Of a stretch of DNA of 64,000 bases, positions 60,459-64,000 are shown one piece after another; within the stretch, counting starts at the first letter, position 1; each line of letters begins with the position of its first letter. The notes under the pieces were generated by a model. The model was not told the origin of the DNA and made no database searches. It was given only the letters and a program-made list of their open reading frames with translations. The position numbers and the translations under genes were made by a program. This stretch comes from Arthrobacter sp. Edens01 (GTDB lineage: Bacteria > Actinomycetota > Actinomycetes > Actinomycetales > Micrococcaceae): positions 150,813-214,812 of the forward strand of contig NZ_LKIU01000006.1 of NCBI RefSeq assembly GCF_001307035.1, written 5' to 3'.

Positions 60459-60977
60459 ATGGATTCCAGTGACCTGTTAATTGATGCGTTCGGACGGCTG
60501 CCCCAGACCGTGAGTCGAGTGCTCAATGGTTTGAGCGCCAAGGACCTGAACCACCGCCCATACCCGGACGGGAACTCGATTTCCTGGCTGATCTGGCACC
60601 TGGCGCGGGTGGAGGATGCGCAAGTGGCCGACGTCGCCGGACACCAGCAGGTCTGGACCGCTGAGGGCTGGGCGGACCGGGTGGGGCTCCCCCTTGCCGT
60701 GGAGGACACCGGGTACGGGCATACTTCCGAGGAGGTTGCCAAGGTGCAGGTGCAGTCCGCCGAGGTGCTTCAGGAGTATTACGACGCCGTCAGTGCCCGG
60801 ACCATCGCCTTCGTCTCCGGGCTGTCTGCCTCGGATCTGGACCGCGTGGTGGACACCTCCTGGGATCCGCCCGTCACTTTGGGTGTGCGGCTGGTCAGTT
60901 CCCTGGCTGACTGCCTGGAGCACGTGGGTCAGGCTGCCTATGTGCGCGGGATGCTTACCTCGGGCGGGGCATCGTGA
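60459..60977 (+). CDS. DinB/DUF664-family protein
   Basis: This 172-residue four-helix bundle of the DinB superfamily, which includes mycothiol-dependent enzymes in actinobacteria, shows a likely metal-binding His set: SWLIWHLARVEDAQ near residue 48, and a second His in ADCLEHVGQAAYVRG near residue 155. GAGGAGA precedes the ATG at 60459. It is coupled to the next gene by a four-base overlap. A thiol-transfer role is possible; the substrate is unknown. Confidence 0.85.
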   Translation: MDSSDLLIDAFGRLPQTVSRVLNGLSAKDLNHRPYPDGNSISWLIWHLARVEDAQVADVAGHQQVWTAEGWADRVGLPLAVEDTGYGHTSEEVAKVQVQSAEVLQEYYDAVSARTIAFVSGLSASDLDRVVDTSWDPPVTLGVRLVSSLADCLEHVGQAAYVRGMLTSGGAS

Positions 60978-61279
60978 ACATCGTGGCCACCCTGTCTGAG
61001 TCCTTCAAGTCTCTGGCTGTCACCCGGGTCTACGGTGACCCGGTGAAGGTCGGCTCCGAAACGCTGGTGCCGGTAGCGCTGGTACAGGCCGGGTTTGGCG
61101 GCGGGGGAGACGCCGACGGCGACGGCGGTGGCGGCGGAGGAGGGCTGGTGCTGCCGCTAGGGGTCTACGCGGCGGCCGATGGAAACCCTGCGGTGTTCCG
61201 GCCTAATCCTGTGGCGCTGATCGCTGTTATGACGCCGCTGGCCTGGATCCTCATGCGGGGGATGCGCTCGCGGACGTAG
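60974..61279 (+). CDS. GerW/YtfJ-like small protein
   Basis: This 101-residue protein has the GerW/YtfJ pattern: KVGSETLVPVALVQAGFG followed by a Gly-rich loop (GGGGDADGDGGGGGGG) and a strand region YAAADGNPAVFRPNP. It ends in a hydrophobic stretch (VALIAVMTPLAWILM). GerW proteins are known from spore-forming bacteria but small relatives occur in non-sporulating actinobacteria with unknown role. The GTG start overlaps the preceding stop by four bases. Confidence 0.65.
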   Translation: MNIVATLSESFKSLAVTRVYGDPVKVGSETLVPVALVQAGFGGGGDADGDGGGGGGGLVLPLGVYAAADGNPAVFRPNPVALIAVMTPLAWILMRGMRSRT

Positions 61280-61311
61280 GCTGCGCTGGAGCGGGGCTTG
61301 GTGGCTGGTTT

Positions 61312-61419
61312 CCCTCCGTGTGGGGACGGGCCTGCCGGTGGGGATTTCCCTCCGTGTGGGGACGTGCCTGCCGGCGGGGATTCCCCTCCGTTTGGGGACT
61401 TCCCTGCCGCTTGGGGACT
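61312..61419. repeat. Tandem repeat with 36-base period, three imperfect units
   Basis: CCCTCCGT recurs at 61312, 61348 and 61384, each followed by a GTGGGGAC-like and a CCTGCCG block. The first two units are nearly identical and the third has drifted. There are no unique spacers, so it is not a CRISPR. Confidence 0.75.
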
Positions 61420-61762
61420 TTCCTGACGCTGCGCCGCGCAGGATTGTCCCAATCTGGAAGGGATGTCCCAAACCGGACGGAAAACGCTCCGGGAAGTTGT
61501 CCCAAACCGGAGGGGAGTCCCAGGCAAGAGGGAAACGTCCAGGAACGGCCTGACAAATCGGACAAATCGGAGCCATGTCCCAAATCGGAGGGATTCGGGT
61601 GCGGCCAGGCACCAATTCTCAGTCCTTGTTACAGCTGCGCCGTCTGAGGTCCCTCCAGATGACACCAGTAACGGCGGGTGGGAACCTGCGTGTTCGGATG
61701 TCTCATCCCAGCCGCCGGCCGCACGCTTGGCCGGCCCGCCGCAGCTAGGCCACCCCAGGCCC

Positions 61763-61841
61763 GCCGCACGCTCGACCACCCCAACCCGGCCTGCCCAGCG
61801 GCCGGCCGCACGCTCGACCACCCCAACCCGGCCTGCCCAGC
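61763..61841. repeat. Perfect 37-base direct repeat, period 42
   Basis: The units at 61763-61799 and 61805-61841 are identical and start with GCCGCACGCTCGACCACC. Shorter related fragments lie at about 61717 and 61857. Confidence 0.85.
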
Positions 61842-61910
61842 CTTGCCCCAGCCTCGGCCGCACGCTGGGTGCGCCGGAGATCGACCCAGGCAGATGGACC
61901 GACAGCCGGC

Positions 61911-62318
61911 CTAGGAACCGATCGTCAGAAGCAGCGCATCGCAGGCAGCAGCACAGCGGTGGCAGGCCTCGGCGCAGATGCGGCAGTGGTCGTGCGCGGA
62001 GGCGTGCTGCTCACATTCCTCCGCACACCGGCGGCACGCGGCGGCACAGGCACGGATCAGGTCGACGGCGGATGCATGGTCCTTCCCCGCCCGGGCCAGC
62101 ACCTTTCCGGTAGCTCCGCAGATCTCCGCGCAGTCCAGGTCGGTGCGGATGCAGGTGACCATATCGCCAAGCATGTCCTCACTGAGGCACGCATCAGCGC
62201 AGGCCGTGCACGTCTGGACGCACTCGAAACACGCTTCGATGCAGGCGGCCAGCGCATCCATGTCCACATTGGAGTTGCCCGCGGGATGCGAGGTCAGCAT
62301 GTCCTTGATCAAACTCAT
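61911..62318 (-). CDS. Four-helix Cys-rich copper-storage-like protein (DUF326/Csp type)
   Basis: This 135-residue helical protein has 18 cysteines, many in CxxxC spacing along helices (AACIEACFECVQTCTAC, AACRRCAEECEQH, CRICAEACHRCAAAC). This is the pattern of cytosolic Csp proteins, which bind many Cu(I) ions inside a four-helix bundle. There is no signal peptide, so it acts in the cytoplasm. No copper pump or CsoR lies beside it, and the nearest metal genes are the TPCP ATPase and the manganese importer. The presence of the full Cys set supports function. Confidence 0.88.
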   Translation of the reverse strand: MSLIKDMLTSHPAGNSNVDMDALAACIEACFECVQTCTACADACLSEDMLGDMVTCIRTDLDCAEICGATGKVLARAGKDHASAVDLIRACAAACRRCAEECEQHASAHDHCRICAEACHRCAAACDALLLTIGS

Positions 62319-62468
62319 GGTCTGCTCCTTGTCGGTGGATCCTCGTGTGAGCAGGCAACGGAAAGCATCCGGGAAACCATGCTCCCGGGCGCAGCTGGGA
62401 CCGCCGCCCGCGCAGTTGCCGCGAGCCTAGCCAAGAGCCCGCCGGGGGCTCAAGCCGGAACCGGGATT

Positions 62469-62498
62469 TTGCCCGCAGCCTAGGCGGGTGCATAGAAT
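62469..62498 (+). promoter_or_regulatory. Promoter of tRNA-Ala
   Basis: TTGCCC (62469-62474) and TAGAAT (62493-62498) are spaced by 18 bases, about 40 bases before the mature tRNA. This fits a housekeeping sigma promoter. Confidence 0.6.
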
Positions 62499-62537
62499 CG
62501 GCGTAGCCTGACAAGGCCGGTTATCCGGAACAGGCAT

Positions 62538-62610
62538 GGGGCTTTAGCTCAGTTGGTAGAGCGTTTCGTTCGCAATGAAAAGGTCAGGGGTTCGATTCCC
62601 CTAAGCTCCA
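62538..62610 (+). tRNA. tRNA-Ala (anticodon CGC)
   Basis: The cloverleaf folds fully: a 7-base acceptor stem (GGGGCTT with AAGCTCC, one G-U pair), a D loop AGCTCAGTTGGTAGAGC, an anticodon stem TTTCG/TGAAA with the loop TTCGCAA, and a T arm GGGGTTCGATTCCCC. The anticodon CGC reads GCG alanine codons. The discriminator is A; the CCA end is not encoded in full. Confidence 0.96.
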
Positions 62611-62618
62611 CAAGTTCG

Positions 62619-62658
62619 GTCCCGTTCTCTTCGCCCAGCGGAGAGGGCGGGACTTTTT
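62619..62658 (+). terminator. Intrinsic terminator after tRNA-Ala
   Basis: A 12-pair stem (GTCCCGTTCTCT with AGAGGGCGGGAC, two G-U pairs, 11-base loop) is followed by TTTTT. It starts eight bases after the tRNA end. Confidence 0.9.
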
Positions 62659-62754
62659 GTTGCCCGAATGTGAAGTCCCCTTTAGGTAGCCGCCCGTCCC
62701 CCCGGCTTATATTGGCCGCATCCATGTAACGCGCATCACATACGCAGGGGAAGC

Positions 62755-63129
62755 ATGAACAACAAGGAACTGGTCCTGGACTTCTACGAGAAGTACAACA
62801 ACCGCGACGTCGAGGGCGCCATGGCCTACCTCGGGGACACCTACATCCAGCACAACCCGTGGGTGGCCGACGGCCCGGAGGCATTTCGCCGGTTCGTGAC
62901 CTACCTCCGTGAGAATTACCCGGACGGCCGCAACGAAGTGAAGCGGGCGATTGCCGACGGCGACCTGGTGGCCCTGCACGTGCATTCCCGCCGGGTGCCG
63001 GGGGAGGAGGGCCGGGCCATCGTGGACATCTTCCGGGTCGAAGACGGCAAGGTTGTTGAACACTGGGACGTTATTCAGCCGATTCCCAAAGAGATTTACC
63101 CGCCCATCAATGACAATGGGTACTTCTAG
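62755..63129 (+). CDS. SnoaL-like protein (nuclear transport factor 2 fold)
   Basis: This 124-residue protein has LVLDFYEKYNNRDVEGAM at the start, then DTYIQHNPWVADGPEAF, where His and Asn-Pro match SnoaL-type polyketide cyclase-like proteins, and VDIFRVEDGKVVEHWDVIQ at the C-terminus. The family covers small isomerases and uncharacterised stress proteins. Only a weak ribosome site precedes the ATG (AGGGGAAGC). It is probably monocistronic or shares a transcript with the acetyltransferase 31 bases downstream. Confidence 0.88.
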   Translation: MNNKELVLDFYEKYNNRDVEGAMAYLGDTYIQHNPWVADGPEAFRRFVTYLRENYPDGRNEVKRAIADGDLVALHVHSRRVPGEEGRAIVDIFRVEDGKVVEHWDVIQPIPKEIYPPINDNGYF

Positions 63130-63160
63130 CCAACCCCCCACCCCCGCCTAAGCTAGGGGA

Positions 63161-63676
63161 ATGCTGCCAAAAGACACAGCCCGTCTGCGTTTCCGCGAAA
63201 TGACCCCGGATGACCTGGATCAGATGGCGGCGCTGCTGGGCGACCCGGAGGTCATGGCGTATTACCCGGCACCGAAGAGCCGGGACGAGGCAGCAAAGTG
63301 GATTGCCTGGAATGAAGCGAACTACGCGAAGTACGGGCACGGTCTCTGGATTGTGGAAACGCACGACGGCGAGTTCCTGGGAGACTGCGGCCTCACCTGG
63401 CAGAAGGTAAACGAGTCTGAGACTGAGCTGGAAGTCGGCTATCACGTCCGGACAGCCAGTCAGGGACTTGGCTACGCCACCGAAGCCGCAGCCGCTTGCC
63501 GGGACTTTGCCCGCGACACTTTGCAGGCACGAAAGCTGATCGCCCTCATCCATCCTGAGAACACAGCATCACGCAGGGTGGCGGAGAAACTCGGGATGAA
63601 ACCCGTCGCTGAAGACCACGGCGGGCCGATCCCCGTCCGCACGGTTATGGGTATGGACCTGCGCCCGGAGCCCTAA
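63161..63676 (+). CDS. GNAT-family N-acetyltransferase (RimJ/RimL type)
   Basis: This 171-residue acetyl-CoA-dependent transferase shows LRFREMTPDDLDQMAALLGD at the start, WIVETHDGEFLGDCGLTW in the core beta sheet, the acetyl-CoA loop region YHVRTASQGLGYATEA and the C-terminal IHPENTASRRVAEKLGM, all typical of RimJ/RimL-like members. These modify ribosomal proteins, antibiotics or other amines; the acceptor here is unknown. CTAAGCT lies about ten bases before the ATG and no clear Shine-Dalgarno sequence is seen. Confidence 0.92.
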   Translation: MLPKDTARLRFREMTPDDLDQMAALLGDPEVMAYYPAPKSRDEAAKWIAWNEANYAKYGHGLWIVETHDGEFLGDCGLTWQKVNESETELEVGYHVRTASQGLGYATEAAAACRDFARDTLQARKLIALIHPENTASRRVAEKLGMKPVAEDHGGPIPVRTVMGMDLRPEP

Positions 63677-63750
63677 GCGGACGGACCCGCGGCCGGCCGG
63701 CAGCCCCGGTGCGCTAAGCCAGCGTACAGCGGGCCCGGCAGCCCGGACCC

Positions 63751-64000
63751 TTAAGCGGACTCGCGGCCGTGCCGATAGCCCCGGCGGACTTCCGCGATTG
63801 CCCGGGCAATGTTCGGATCCCGGCCTGATGCAGTCATCACCGTGTCAAAATCGGTCAGCCCCACGTCGCCGTAGCGGCGGGTTACTTCAATTTCCGTGCG
63901 CTTGGCCGAGCGCGGCCGTACGGGCTGCCCGGCGATTGCAGAGTGGCCGGCCAGGGCAGCGCGCCCGGTGCGGACCACCCGCATCTCACCGCCGAGGTCG
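63751..64000 (-). CDS. C-terminal part of an unidentified protein, cut by the window edge
   Basis: The frame is open to the right edge (DLGGEMRVVRTGRAALAG) with no stop, and an internal ATG at 63984 is less likely to be the start. The visible 80 or so residues end in a charged helix (RDPNIARAIAEVRRGYRHG) and contain YGDVGLTDFDTVM. I do not recognise a family from this tail. Codon use is normal for the chromosome. Confidence 0.5.
   Translation of the reverse strand, partial: DLGGEMRVVRTGRAALAGHSAIAGQPVRPRSAKRTEIEVTRRYGDVGLTDFDTVMTASGRDPNIARAIAEVRRGYRHGRESA

Larger units (their letters stand above)
61280..61910. other. Repeat-rich intergenic region without supported gene
   Basis: These 631 bases hold several short tandem repeats and no convincing gene. 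All three minus-strand frames stay open for long stretches because of composition and repeats, none has a ribosome site or known domain. Four copies of TGTCCCAA (starting at 61445, 61464, 61498, 61576) and four of GCCGCACGCT (61717-61866) are scattered in it besides the two tandem arrays listed separately. Confidence 0.6.

Noticed and set aside
61312-61419. 36-base spaced repeats as a CRISPR array
   Set aside because: The units are contiguous tandem repeats with no unique spacers, and there are no cas genes in the window.
61165-61863. 232-codon minus-strand frame over the repeat region
   Set aside because: All three minus frames are open there; the product is low-complexity with no start signal, and it overlaps a supported plus-strand gene at its end.

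Overview
The window reads as chromosomal DNA of a high-GC Gram-positive actinobacterium, most likely an Arthrobacter-type member of the Micrococcaceae. The support is strong GC bias with a GC-rich third codon position, many GTG starts, genes that appear leaderless (a -10 hexamer about 6-8 bases before the start codon), and proteins typical of that group: a Brevibacterium-type homoprotocatechuate dioxygenase, an Rv2629-like release-factor relative, a DUF2510-tagged protein and actinobacterial sugar transporters. No plasmid, phage or IS core genes are seen. The assignment comes from reading the sequence; no search was run.

Region 1 (0-16.5 kb) is carbohydrate uptake and oxidation. It has a secreted PQQ-type sugar dehydrogenase, a ROK regulator, a polyprenyl diphosphate synthase, and a ribose-type ABC importer whose ATPase/permease pair diverges from a binding protein + Gfo/Idh/MocA dehydrogenase + sugar isomerase operon across a CRP-like site. 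A five-gene operon follows in the order of rhizobial thuE-F-G-B-A (binding protein, two permeases, Gfo/Idh dehydrogenase, ThuA), without its own ATPase.

Region 2 (16.5-24.5 kb) holds an acetamidase/formamidase, an SDR, an unknown protein, and a four-gene operon for homoprotocatechuate (3,4-dihydroxyphenylacetate) meta-cleavage: an HpaG-like FAH domain fused to an RraA-like domain, a GntR/FCD regulator, HpaE and HpaD. A GntR-type operator lies before the first gene.

Region 3 (24.5-32.7 kb) is accessory. A more A/T-rich cassette carries a nucleotidyltransferase-like DUF6932 gene, an overlapping unknown gene and a convergent coiled-coil gene; it is the best candidate here for an undescribed system. 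After it come an ABC exporter pair, a PH-like membrane protein and a RES/Xre-type toxin-antitoxin pair.

Region 4 (32.7-43.1 kb) contains a DASS anion transporter, a baeRF (Vms1-like) protein, a TetR/DUF4386 divergent pair with a clear operator, a bactofilin-like membrane protein, a carboxymuconolactone-decarboxylase-like protein, and two F420-type NADP oxidoreductase-like genes. Between those two sits a DUF4041/T5orf172 gene bracketed by a 44-base direct repeat of the first one's 3' end, which looks like a small integration or gene-end replacement.

Region 5 (43.1-50.8 kb) groups PadR and HxlR regulators with redox enzymes (aldo/keto reductase, an LLM-flavin/FAD-oxidase fusion, an old yellow enzyme), followed by a frameshifted DUF2254 gene. 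Region 6 (51-64 kb) has a three-domain kinase/aminotransferase, a TPCP-type P-type ATPase, an IclR regulator, a manganese-type ABC importer with an MntR-like operator, a repeat-rich intergenic stretch, a Csp-type copper-storage protein, tRNA-Ala(CGC) with promoter and terminator, and small enzymes. The last gene runs off the right edge.
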